From assembly GCF_023734135.1 (NCBI RefSeq), contig NZ_AP025730.1, positions 3,534,001 to 3,598,000 of the forward strand: a stretch of 64,000 nucleotides of DNA. Direction: 5' to 3'. Source of the stretch: Sphaerotilus microaerophilus. GTDB lineage: Bacteria > Pseudomonadota > Gammaproteobacteria > Burkholderiales > Burkholderiaceae_C. A program made the position numbers and the translations under genes. A model generated the notes under the pieces. The model made no database searches, was not told the origin of the DNA, and was given only the letters and a program-made list of their open reading frames with translations. Positions 18,516-26,391 of this stretch are shown here, in pieces (the stretch's first letter is position 1; each line of letters opens with the position of its first letter).

Positions 18516-18848
18516 ATGAGTCACCTGACACTGACCGATGTCGAGTGGATCAATCTGCAGATCCTCACCAGCATTCACGCGGCCGTTCAGGCCGATGCGG
18601 CCGAGGCCTGCAGCCGGTACGGGCTGGACACCGCCCTGGCCGACCACCTGCGCGAGCTGCATCTGGATCAACTCTGGTCGCTGATCCTGCAGGTGGGCGA
18701 CAACTCCCTGTTCCCTCCCCGGCCGGACCTGCTCGCCCTGATCAGTGCACCCGCCGTGCTTGCCGGCCCGCTCGCCCTGGTGCACCAGCGTCTGCAGCCA
18801 CGGGTTCGCTCCCTTCCCGCGGAGTTCGGCCGTGCGCAGCCGCGGTGA
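18516..18848 (+). CDS. FlhD-like transcriptional activator subunit
   Basis: 110 aa, helical, with the FlhD pattern: WINLQILTSIHAAVQADAAE, CSRYGLDTALADHLRELHLD and QLWSLILQVGDNSLFPPRPD. FlhD-like subunits pair with FlhC-like subunits to form the master activators of ICE and plasmid transfer (SetCD in SXT, AcaDC in IncA/C). The next gene, overlapping its 3' end, is FlhC-like, which supports this. The ATG at 18516 follows GGGAGACGACCC. Confidence 0.8.
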   Translation: MSHLTLTDVEWINLQILTSIHAAVQADAAEACSRYGLDTALADHLRELHLDQLWSLILQVGDNSLFPPRPDLLALISAPAVLAGPLALVHQRLQPRVRSLPAEFGRAQPR

Positions 18849-19449
18849 TCGCCACCTGCAGGCCGTGCGACTGGCGCGCGAGCTGGCCCTGTTGGGAGCC
18901 CGGCTGAAGACCATCCACGCCGTGACCGGCCTGCCACCGCGACAGGTGCAGTCGCTGTTCTTTCCGGACGGGTTGACCATTCCGCGCGGCCGGGCGCCGG
19001 ACTCGGTGGAGTGGTTCCACGGTGCCAACCTGATCCTGCGCGCCGACGCCTGTCTTTTTGGGGTCAAGTATGAGCAGCTGCGCCAGCAGGGCCTGGCTGC
19101 GGGCGACGCGCTGCTGTGCGCCTACCGCGCCTACCAATGCGTCACGCGATCCCCCAGCCGCATCAGCATGGACCGCGCCTTCAATGTGGCCTCCTACCTC
19201 GACGGCATCTGGCTGGCCCGCGAACCTGCGCTGTCGGTGAGCCACTGCAGCCACTGCGGCTGCGCTCACCTCACTGCCATCGGAACACCGGCCGTGCACA
19301 GCAACGGTTGCCCGTTCTGCCGGCTGCTGGAGCGCTTCCATCACGACCCTCGACTTCAGGTGGCGTACCGGGATCGCAGCCGGCCGTTGCCGATCGATGC
19401 GGATCGCCTGAAGGCTTGGCCACAAGCGCCACAACGTCGGGCCGCATGA
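18832..19449 (+). CDS. FlhC-like transcriptional activator subunit
   Basis: 205 aa from GTG 18832, overlapping the FlhD-like gene by 17 bp; longer in-frame starts lie inside that gene. The FlhC fold is recognisable: LARELALLGARLKTIHAVTG, SVEWFHGANLILRADACLFG, RAFNVASYLDGIWLARE, and zinc-binding cysteines HCSHC (C139, C142) and CPFC (C160, C163). With the upstream FlhD-like subunit it would form the transfer activator. Targets are probably the traI/traD and traA-trbC operons. Confidence 0.85.
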   Translation: MRSRGDRHLQAVRLARELALLGARLKTIHAVTGLPPRQVQSLFFPDGLTIPRGRAPDSVEWFHGANLILRADACLFGVKYEQLRQQGLAAGDALLCAYRAYQCVTRSPSRISMDRAFNVASYLDGIWLAREPALSVSHCSHCGCAHLTAIGTPAVHSNGCPFCRLLERFHHDPRLQVAYRDRSRPLPIDADRLKAWPQAPQRRAA

Positions 19450-19456
19450 GGTCGGC

Positions 19457-21151
19457 ATGCCCTCCATCGACTGCTCTGCCGTTGCCGCAGATCCCTGGCC
19501 AGGGTCCGACGCAGGACTTCGGCGCCTGCCTGTGGTGGCAATCGACTCCTTGCTCGCGGCACAAGCGGGCTGGCTCACCCGCATTCGGCTGGCGCACGGT
19601 GGCGGCATCGCTGGTTTTGAAGCGGAGCTGCTGCCGCTGATCCAGCGCTACGCGAGCTGTGTGCACCTGTTGCCAGCAGCCTCCGAGGGGCCCTTCAGCG
19701 AAGCAGGAGGACTGTTCCAGCTCGGACTGCAGACGGCATTCTTTGCGCTGCAAGGCACCGATGCCCGAATTTTTGCAGGACCTTCGTCGCTGACCACCCG
19801 CCAGCAGCTGGAGCCGCGCTGGCGCCTGGCCACCTTTGCGGCCGGGCTGTGTGGCGAACTTCATCGGGTGGCCGACCGGCTGGAGGTCAGTGACGAAGCC
19901 GGTCAGCAGCGCTGGCATCCCCTGCTGGAGCCGTTGGTGGACTGGCTGCAGCGGCAGCAGATGCGGCACTACCAGTTCCGCTGGCTGTCTCGCAGACCGT
20001 CCGCGCGCAGCCTGGGCCTGTTCCTTCTGCCTCAGGTGTTGCCGCAGGCACTGCTGCGTCAGTTGGCCGAAGGCCATGACCTGGTCTTGCCGCATCTGAT
20101 GGCCAGTGTCAGCGGGGTGCCGGTTTATCCGGAACCCAATGTGCTGGACGCCCTGGTGCGGCGGGCACTGTGGCTGTGTCTGCAGCAGGGCAGATCGCCT
20201 TCCAACACCGGAGAAGACCCGGCCTGGGCGGACGAGGTGCTGCAGCGCGAGCTGATCGATGGGATGCGTCAATTGGCGGCCAGCGACCCGGGCTGGGTGG
20301 TCAACCGGGAGAAGTCCCGCCTCTGGTGGGCAGCCGATGGCGCCTATGTGGTCTGGCCCGGTGGGGGTGAGGACGTGCTGCGCCTGCTCACCGCCAGCGG
20401 TCTGATCGATCTGCCCAGAGGGGCGAAAGAGGCCGCCGAAGTGTTGCTGCGTTCCGGCGCGGTGGAACCCCGACCAGATGGGTCTGAGCTCTGGTCGATC
20501 CGCCCACCCGGTGGACGGGGCGCGCTGGACGCACTCAAGCTGCGCCACCCGGGCCAGGTGGGGCTGGGAACAGACTCAGCGCCGGCGATGCCGCTGGCGG
20601 ATGAGTTGTGCACCCGCTCTGCGCCCGCTGCGGCGATCGCCGTGCCTCGAAGGCCGATGGAAGCGTTCGCTCCTGCACCTGCCGCCACTCCACCCGACTC
20701 CAGCGCAGAGGAGCTGTTCGCGCAGGCCACAGCCTCTGCGATGCCAACTTCTCCCACCGAACAACTGACTTTGCTTGAGGACAGCGCTGCGCCCACGTCC
20801 GAGGGGGTCCCGTCGCCTCCAGAGCCGACCTGGGTCCTCGACGCACCGCTGCGGCTGAGCCCCGCCATCCGCAGCGCCCTGGCTGTGGCGCTGGCCTCCC
20901 CTGCCCTGCAGCCGCAATGGGGAGCACGGGCGAGTGAGCCACAAACACCGTCACCGCTGTTTGTGCCGCTGTCGGCGTTGAGCGGCACCGGCCCTCAACC
21001 TGCCGCCATCCTGCGCGCACTGCGCGAGGCCGGCATGCTGGAGGTGGCAGCGGGAGAAGCGCCGACGGTGCAGCGGATGCTGGATGGGGTCTCTGTCCCA
21101 GGGTTGCTGCTCTCGGCCCGGTACCTCAGGCAGCGCATAGATGCCTGCTGA
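19457..21151 (+). CDS. traI: MobH/TraI-like relaxase homologue with lost active-site residues
   Basis: 564 aa. The N-terminal 170 residues align with MobH relaxases (ICE TraI_2), and residues about 260-360 match the TraI C-terminal module (MRQLAASDPGWVVNREKSRL, AAEVLLRSGAVEPRPDGSEL). Canonical MobH proteins have a histidine cluster and RH pair in the motif that here reads LLPAASEGPFSEAGGLFQLG (residues 71-90). They have LLHDxGK where this protein reads GLCGELHRVADR. The metal-binding His and Asp are therefore absent. The gene sits directly before traD, as an ICE relaxase should. It is either inactive or uses other residues. Confidence 0.75.
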   Translation: MPSIDCSAVAADPWPGSDAGLRRLPVVAIDSLLAAQAGWLTRIRLAHGGGIAGFEAELLPLIQRYASCVHLLPAASEGPFSEAGGLFQLGLQTAFFALQGTDARIFAGPSSLTTRQQLEPRWRLATFAAGLCGELHRVADRLEVSDEAGQQRWHPLLEPLVDWLQRQQMRHYQFRWLSRRPSARSLGLFLLPQVLPQALLRQLAEGHDLVLPHLMASVSGVPVYPEPNVLDALVRRALWLCLQQGRSPSNTGEDPAWADEVLQRELIDGMRQLAASDPGWVVNREKSRLWWAADGAYVVWPGGGEDVLRLLTASGLIDLPRGAKEAAEVLLRSGAVEPRPDGSELWSIRPPGGRGALDALKLRHPGQVGLGTDSAPAMPLADELCTRSAPAAAIAVPRRPMEAFAPAPAATPPDSSAEELFAQATASAMPTSPTEQLTLLEDSAAPTSEGVPSPPEPTWVLDAPLRLSPAIRSALAVALASPALQPQWGARASEPQTPSPLFVPLSALSGTGPQPAAILRALREAGMLEVAAGEAPTVQRMLDGVSVPGLLLSARYLRQRIDAC

Positions 21152-21165
21152 AGGGAGATCCAGCC

Positions 21166-23073
21166 ATGCTGCTGCGCCCCTACGAGATGCCCTGGCGGCC
21201 TGCCTACGAAGGCCTGGCCGGGCTGGCCTGGATGGCGGCTGGGCTTGGCACCGCCGCGGCCGCCGCACTGCATCACCTGCCGTTGGATCTGGCCTGGGTC
21301 CTGAGCCTGGGGTGCCTAGTGATGGCAGTGCTGCGGCTGGTGCAGGCGAACCAGGTGCTGAGGCAGCGAGCGGCCCTGCTCGGGCAGGGCATCGAAGTGC
21401 GAACAGCCACTGAGGTGGCGCAGTGGTGTCGTGATCCAGCGCAGGTCTTCCTGGGGTTCGGCTTCGAGTGGCGCCCCGTGCATGCACAACGGCTGTACGA
21501 ACTGGCCAAGATCGATCCGCGCGAGCTTGCAGTGCCCCGATGGGTGGCAGGCTGGCTGGGTCAGGGGCGACACCCGCAGCCGGATTCCGAGATCGGCCTG
21601 CCCTACATCCACGGGGTAGAGCCGCGGGAAGGGCCGCTGTACCGGCCGCTGCAGAACTTCGAAGGCGGCACGCTGCTGGTGGGCACCACCCAGTCCGGCA
21701 AGGGGGTGGCACTCGCGCACCTCGTGACGCAGGCGGTGCGCCGCGGGGACGTGGTGGTGGTGATCGATCCCAAGAACAGCCACCGTCTGAAGCGGGTGGT
21801 GCAGCGCGCCTGCACCGACTGGCGCGAGCCGGACACCTTCCTGGAGTTCCACCCAGCGTTTCCGGAACGGGGGGTGCGGCTGGACTTCATGTTCAACTGG
21901 CAGAAGCCCACCGAGATTGCCTCGCGCATCCAGTCGGTGATGCCGCCGGACACGGCCGGCACCTTCTCCGCCTTCGGCTGGGATGCCGTCAACGTGGTGG
22001 TGCAGGGGCTGATCGAGCTGGAGGAGCGGCCCAACCTGGCCAAGCTGACGCAGTTCATCGAGGGCGGTATCGAGCCGGTGCTGGAAGCCAGCCTGCAGCG
22101 CTTCTATGCCCGGGTGCTGGGGGCCGACTGGCGGGACCGACCGGAGATGCGCCGGTTGCTGCAGGAGGCGCAGCGTGGCAGCCTGAAGCGGCCTTCGGAG
22201 GCCGCAAGTGCGGACCTGATGGCCTATGTGGGCTACTACGAGCAGCACCTGCCGCAAAACCAGCGCCACAAGGTACTGGACGCCCAGGTGCGCACCTTCC
22301 GGCACAACCGCGAGCACTACCAGAAGATCACCGCCAACCTGCTGCCGATCCTGTCGATGCTGACTTCCGGGGACCTGGGCCACAGCCTGTCGCCGGATCC
22401 CTTCGATGCCACCGATCTGCGCCCGATCATGAACTTCGAGAAGATCGAGCGCGCCGGCCATGTGCTCTACATGTGCCTGGATTCGCTGCCCGATCCCTCG
22501 GTGGCCTCGGCCATCGGCGCACTCGCCTTGGCGGACATGGCTGCTCGCACTGGCATGCGCTACAACCTGGGCCAGTACCGGCGCATCGCGCTGTTCGTCG
22601 ACGAGGTGGCCAATGTGATCAACCAGCCGCTCATCGAGATCCTGAACAAGGGCGCCGAGGGCGGCATCTACACCACCTGCGCGATGCAGACCCTGGCCGA
22701 CCTGGCCCGCCGCCTGGGCAGTGAGGACGCCGCGCGCATGGCGCTGGGCAACCTGAACAACCTGATCGCGCTGCGCAGCAAGGACCGCCCCACCCAGGAC
22801 TTCGTGGTGGAGACCTTTGGCAAGACGGCCATCCACACGCTGCGTGTGGGCAGCAGCCAGGGCAGCGACACGCACCTGGGAGACTTCTCGGCGAGCCAAT
22901 CGGCACAGCTCTCTGAAAGCCTGGAGGAGCGTGTGCCTGCCGACGTGCTGGGCAAGCTGCCGAATCTGCAGTACTTCGCCTCGGTGTCGGGCGGGCGCAT
23001 CCTGAAGGGGCGCTTCCCGATCCTGGATCCGGATCAGGGTGTGACGCAGCCTCAGTCGCGGAGCACCCGATGA
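21166..23073 (+). CDS. traD: TraD type IV coupling ATPase
   Basis: 635 aa. Two N-terminal membrane helices (about residues 18-65) precede an RecA-like ATPase with Walker A GTTQSGKG (residues 173-180) and VVVVIDPKN after it, plus the late motif IALFVDEVANVINQPLIEIL and a TraG/TraD C-terminal ATPase lobe (AMQTLADLARRLGSEDAA). TraD receives the relaxosome and feeds DNA into the T4SS. It lies 14 bp after traI; the next gene overlaps it as ATGA. Confidence 0.92.
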   Translation: MLLRPYEMPWRPAYEGLAGLAWMAAGLGTAAAAALHHLPLDLAWVLSLGCLVMAVLRLVQANQVLRQRAALLGQGIEVRTATEVAQWCRDPAQVFLGFGFEWRPVHAQRLYELAKIDPRELAVPRWVAGWLGQGRHPQPDSEIGLPYIHGVEPREGPLYRPLQNFEGGTLLVGTTQSGKGVALAHLVTQAVRRGDVVVVIDPKNSHRLKRVVQRACTDWREPDTFLEFHPAFPERGVRLDFMFNWQKPTEIASRIQSVMPPDTAGTFSAFGWDAVNVVVQGLIELEERPNLAKLTQFIEGGIEPVLEASLQRFYARVLGADWRDRPEMRRLLQEAQRGSLKRPSEAASADLMAYVGYYEQHLPQNQRHKVLDAQVRTFRHNREHYQKITANLLPILSMLTSGDLGHSLSPDPFDATDLRPIMNFEKIERAGHVLYMCLDSLPDPSVASAIGALALADMAARTGMRYNLGQYRRIALFVDEVANVINQPLIEILNKGAEGGIYTTCAMQTLADLARRLGSEDAARMALGNLNNLIALRSKDRPTQDFVVETFGKTAIHTLRVGSSQGSDTHLGDFSASQSAQLSESLEERVPADVLGKLPNLQYFASVSGGRILKGRFPILDPDQGVTQPQSRSTR

Positions 23074-23693
23074 TTCGGGCAGTCGTTGTCGCATCGCTGA
23101 GCGCCTTGCTGCTGTTGGTGCTCTACCTGCCGTCAGCCCACCCTCCTGAGCAGTTCGTAGCGGTGCTGCGCGAGGAGCACCAAGCCACGGTCGAAGCCTG
23201 GGGGTGGCAGCCTGCTGAGTCGATCCTGGAAAGGACGCTGCGCTGGCAACAGGTTTCCGATGGCTGGGCACCTCTGCCGACCAAGGCTGCCGCGGCACCC
23301 ATCCCGGTCGACCCCATGGCTGGGGCCGTCGGGCAGGAGATGAACGCTGTGCAACAGCGCCTGCTGCGCAACGACTACTTCCGCGCCATCGATGCCCTGG
23401 TGCTGCTGGCCACGCATCGCCTGGCCGCGCTGCTGCACTGGTGGCCAGGCCTGTTGCCTGTCGTCGTGGCCAGCTGGATCGATGCGCTTCAGCGGCGCCG
23501 GGTGCGTGCCCGTGTCCTGGCAGGCAACCGCCCGGAACGCTTTGCACTGTGGGGCAGCCTGTGCGTCGGGATCGCCTGCGCCGGGTGGCTAGCGATGGTG
23601 TGGCCGGTCGCGCTGCCACCAGTGCTCTGGCCTGGGCTGGCGGTGGCGGTTGCGGGGACGACGAGCCGGGCTTGGGGGTGGTACAGGGTGTAG
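23070..23693 (+). CDS. DUF4400 ICE membrane protein
   Basis: 207 aa. An N-terminal membrane helix is followed by a periplasmic segment (LREEHQATVEAWGWQPAESI) and three hydrophobic helices in the C-terminal 90 residues. This matches the DUF4400/ICE membrane-protein family that follows traD in SXT- and PFGI-type elements. It is likely an inner-membrane accessory of the coupling protein. The 22.5 kb cassette is inserted directly after it. Confidence 0.85.
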   Translation: MIRAVVVASLSALLLLVLYLPSAHPPEQFVAVLREEHQATVEAWGWQPAESILERTLRWQQVSDGWAPLPTKAAAAPIPVDPMAGAVGQEMNAVQQRLLRNDYFRAIDALVLLATHRLAALLHWWPGLLPVVVASWIDALQRRRVRARVLAGNRPERFALWGSLCVGIACAGWLAMVWPVALPPVLWPGLAVAVAGTTSRAWGWYRV

Positions 23694-24236
23694 TAGGGCA
23701 TCCGGCGCCGGCAGAGTGCATCCTCAAAAAGGTTGGCGAAGGTGGCGTTGACCCGCTCCACTCCAGCCCGGTTGTTGGAGCCACAGCCTTCAGACCCGGC
23801 GGCGCTGGAACGAGGATGCGTCCGGGCGTGCACCTCCTGCAACCGACCGATGGTCACGTGCGTGTAGATGTGTGTAACCCAGCATTGCCTGGTTGACGGT
23901 CTCCTGCTGCTTCACCTCGGAACGGCGAGAGGGAAACAGGTCATCAGCACCTTCTTGGCCAAAGAAGCCGCACCTTTTCAACCGCCCGCCCGCCAGCGTG
24001 CCATCCAAGACGGGCCTTGTGAAGGCGGTGCTGCCCCGCCCCCGAGGGGGCCCTTTCAGACGCTGCCGGCACGTAACCATCCCTTTCGCCGACGTCACCC
24101 CTGTGGGTTTACAGCAGTGCAACACCCTGGTTGACAGTCCCGACATAGGTATGAGTCCCAGTCGACGTAAACCGCGCAGCGTACAACCCCGGTCGTGGGT
24201 CTCGAAAATTTCTTTGCAAATCAAGCACTTGTCACC
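23694..24236. promoter_or_regulatory. Upstream control region of the cassette with GGTTKAC half-sites and an IHF site
   Basis: No gene is supported in this 540 bp. It contains direct and inverted half-sites of the type GGTTKAC: GTAACC 23874-23879, GGTTGACGG 23891-23899, GTAACC 24073-24078, GGTTTACAG 24106-24114, GGTTGACAG 24129-24137 and GTAAACC 24167-24173. The stretch CCTGGTTGAC-R-GTC occurs twice (23888-23901, 24126-24139). AATCAAGCACTTG (24219-24231) fits the IHF consensus WATCAANNNNTTR exactly. These precede a sigma-54-type promoter, as enhancer and bending sites should. Confidence 0.6.
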
Positions 24237-24252
24237 TGGAACGTGGATTGCG
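24237..24252 (+). promoter_or_regulatory. Sigma-54 (RpoN) -24/-12 promoter of the cassette
   Basis: TGGAACGTGGATTGCG matches TGGCACG-N4-TTGCW with the invariant GG and GC at the correct spacing; only position 4 and the last base differ. The predicted start is near 24262, about 40 nt before the first ATG at 24303. A sigma-54 activator gene ends the same cassette. Confidence 0.7.
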
Positions 24253-24302
24253 TAATAGCACCGTTAGGTGAGCCGGTGCGCCGCCTGGCGAGAGGAGACG
24301 AC

Positions 24303-26375
24303 ATGCTGACGATCGAGGAAGGCAATCTGGCAACCCGCCGCCCAGTGCGTGCACTGGCCTCCGGCGTGCCGCGCATCACACCCATCCACGACCCCGTGGA
24401 CAAACGGCACTGCGACCTCAGCTTCAGCATCGACACCGGTGGCCGTCAGAGCTTTCGCGTCTTGATCACGCGTGACCGAGCCCTGTTCTCTCCCTCGCAG
24501 GCAGGGGCACGCAATGCGTCGAACTTCTATGACAGCCAGCGTGATGGGCTGCTACACGACGATGGGCCACCCTGCTTTTTCCTCGTGCCCCGCAGCGTAC
24601 TGCACGCAATGCTCCCGGCGCCACGGCTGTACTACACCGTCATCGCCTATGACGACAGCAACGGCGCCCGCGCCGTTTACGGCCACCCGCCGGAGAAGTT
24701 GGCGACCGAGGCACCCTCGGTGGCACTGGCCAGCGATTTGGCCGGCAGCCTGTCGCTGATGTTCGGAACGCCGGTGACACGGTTGTTGCAGGTCAGCGCA
24801 ATCCAGTCGCTGAACCTGGCCGAGGAAGAAGTCGGCGAGGACCACGAGACCAGTCTGCCCGAGTCCATCGGACTCATGGTCGATGACGATGGGGCCTACG
24901 ACCAATTCAATGCAGCCGACAACTACGAAAGCGATAACAACGACAACGTCTACCAGCAAGCTGCCGCGCTCGATGCAGACGGGGAAAGCGACGGTGTCGA
25001 TGATGGTTACGGTGACGGCCAGGACCTCGCGCATATCTATGCAAACAACGATGTGTGGCGCGAGCCTGTGCTGGAAGGCAGCGAAGCTGCGGCATTCGCG
25101 GCGCCTGCGCCCGAGGCCGACTTGGGCGACATCTGGGGCGGTGGAACGACCGCAGGCGAAGACGAATACGACGACGGATTCGGCACCTCCGAGCCGCCAG
25201 CCCAGGCCTATCAGGAACAGGGCGAGGATGTCGAGCCCGCTGCCCCGGCGCAGGCCTCTGACGCTTGCCGCATGTGCAGTTACGGCGACGACGCGGCTCA
25301 AGCCTTCGATGCCCCGGCAGGCGATCCTCTGCCCGAGATGCTGCCGGACGAGGAAGCAGACGGTGTCCACCCTGCGCAAGCGGGACATGACGACAACGCC
25401 ATTGAGTTGGAATCGGCTCAGAACCTGCCCTATGACGACTCCTATGGCGTCGATTACTCCGACGAACAGAGCCAACTGCAGGCGGCGCCGGGAGCCATGC
25501 GCGTGCCCTTCGACATCGAGGCCTGCAAGGCCATCCTGGCGCGCATCGCGCCCTATGAATCGGGCGGCGATGGCTTCGCGCGCACACTGGAAGACGCCGA
25601 GTTTGCCGGTCGCTTTGGAACCGGCCATCCGGCCCACCAGCGCTACCACCTCGGCTTGACCTTTGGCGCCTTCCCCTTCGTACAGGAGCAGGGGACGCTG
25701 GGACAGTTGCTGGCTCTCATGCGCGAGCGCGACCGATCCACCTTCGATGCGACCTTCCCAGAAGCCGACAAGCTGATCGCCGTCACCAATGCGTCGGCCG
25801 GTCCGCGCGCGTGGGAGTCGCCCGACGGATTCTCGCCCAGGCTGCGCCCGGTGGGTGGCAGACTTCTATGGCAGGAACCATGGCTGACGCGCTTCAAGCG
25901 TGCCGCCACTCACCCACCCTTCCAGGGCGCCCAGAATGAGATGGCAGCGCGCCTGTACGTGCAGCCTGTTCTGACGGTGGCTCGGCAGATCGGTCTGGAT
26001 TCCGAACAAGGCCTGACGCTGTTGATCGACCGTGCCGTGCAGTTGGGCGCGGCGGCCGCACTGGCGCTGGTTCTCGACGCGGCCACGCCGGTGGAGACGC
26101 CAGCGCTGCGCCAGCAGGCGCTGGGTGGCCTTGGCCATCAGGACTTGGCCACCTTCCAGCGCGCCGCGAATCTGCCGGTCACGGGTACTTGGGACGTGTC
26201 CACTCATGCGGCACTGATCGCCGCGCTGCGCACCAGCCCGCGCAGCCCGGTGCCGGTGCTTGGTTGCAACGAGATCGTCGCAGCCCTGCTGCGTCACGCT
26301 CAGGGCATGCCCTGGGCCGAACGCATGGCGCGGCTGCGCGACGCCAGTCCGGCCACGCGACTGTTCCAGCTCTGA
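24303..26375 (+). CDS. Multidomain lysozyme-like protein with acidic linker and PG-binding-like C-terminus
   Basis: 690 aa; AGGAGA 4 nt before ATG 24303 (longer frame not used). Residues 1-150 are a beta-rich domain of unknown type. Residues about 185-400 form a long acidic, Tyr/Asp/Glu-rich low-complexity linker. From about 408 comes a lysozyme-superfamily-like (GH46-like) domain with APYESGGDGF (Glu419 as candidate catalytic acid) and HLGLTFGAFPFVQ. Near 620-645, LATFQRAANLPVTGTWDVST resembles PG_binding_1. No signal peptide. First gene after the sigma-54 promoter, so probably the most strongly expressed product. Peptidoglycan cleavage is inferred. Confidence 0.6.
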   Translation: MLTIEEGNLATRRPVRALASGVPRITPIHDPVDKRHCDLSFSIDTGGRQSFRVLITRDRALFSPSQAGARNASNFYDSQRDGLLHDDGPPCFFLVPRSVLHAMLPAPRLYYTVIAYDDSNGARAVYGHPPEKLATEAPSVALASDLAGSLSLMFGTPVTRLLQVSAIQSLNLAEEEVGEDHETSLPESIGLMVDDDGAYDQFNAADNYESDNNDNVYQQAAALDADGESDGVDDGYGDGQDLAHIYANNDVWREPVLEGSEAAAFAAPAPEADLGDIWGGGTTAGEDEYDDGFGTSEPPAQAYQEQGEDVEPAAPAQASDACRMCSYGDDAAQAFDAPAGDPLPEMLPDEEADGVHPAQAGHDDNAIELESAQNLPYDDSYGVDYSDEQSQLQAAPGAMRVPFDIEACKAILARIAPYESGGDGFARTLEDAEFAGRFGTGHPAHQRYHLGLTFGAFPFVQEQGTLGQLLALMRERDRSTFDATFPEADKLIAVTNASAGPRAWESPDGFSPRLRPVGGRLLWQEPWLTRFKRAATHPPFQGAQNEMAARLYVQPVLTVARQIGLDSEQGLTLLIDRAVQLGAAAALALVLDAATPVETPALRQQALGGLGHQDLATFQRAANLPVTGTWDVSTHAALIAALRTSPRSPVPVLGCNEIVAALLRHAQGMPWAERMARLRDASPATRLFQL

Positions 26376-26391
26376 CTGCGGAATTGCCGCC

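Noticed and set aside
21316..23784. An 822-codon minus-strand frame opposite traD and the DUF4400 gene
   Set aside because: Shadow frame of traD; no ribosome-binding site and no recognisable domain.
23694..23860. A minus-strand frame resembling a transposase or integrase tail
   Set aside because: Only a short stretch (ERVNATFANLFEDALCRRRM) looks protein-like; no family or inverted repeats could be supported.
24039..24050. CCCCCGAGGGGG hairpin as a terminator
   Set aside because: The loop is only two bases and no T-run follows; short CCC/GGG repeats of this kind are common in high-GC intergenic DNA.
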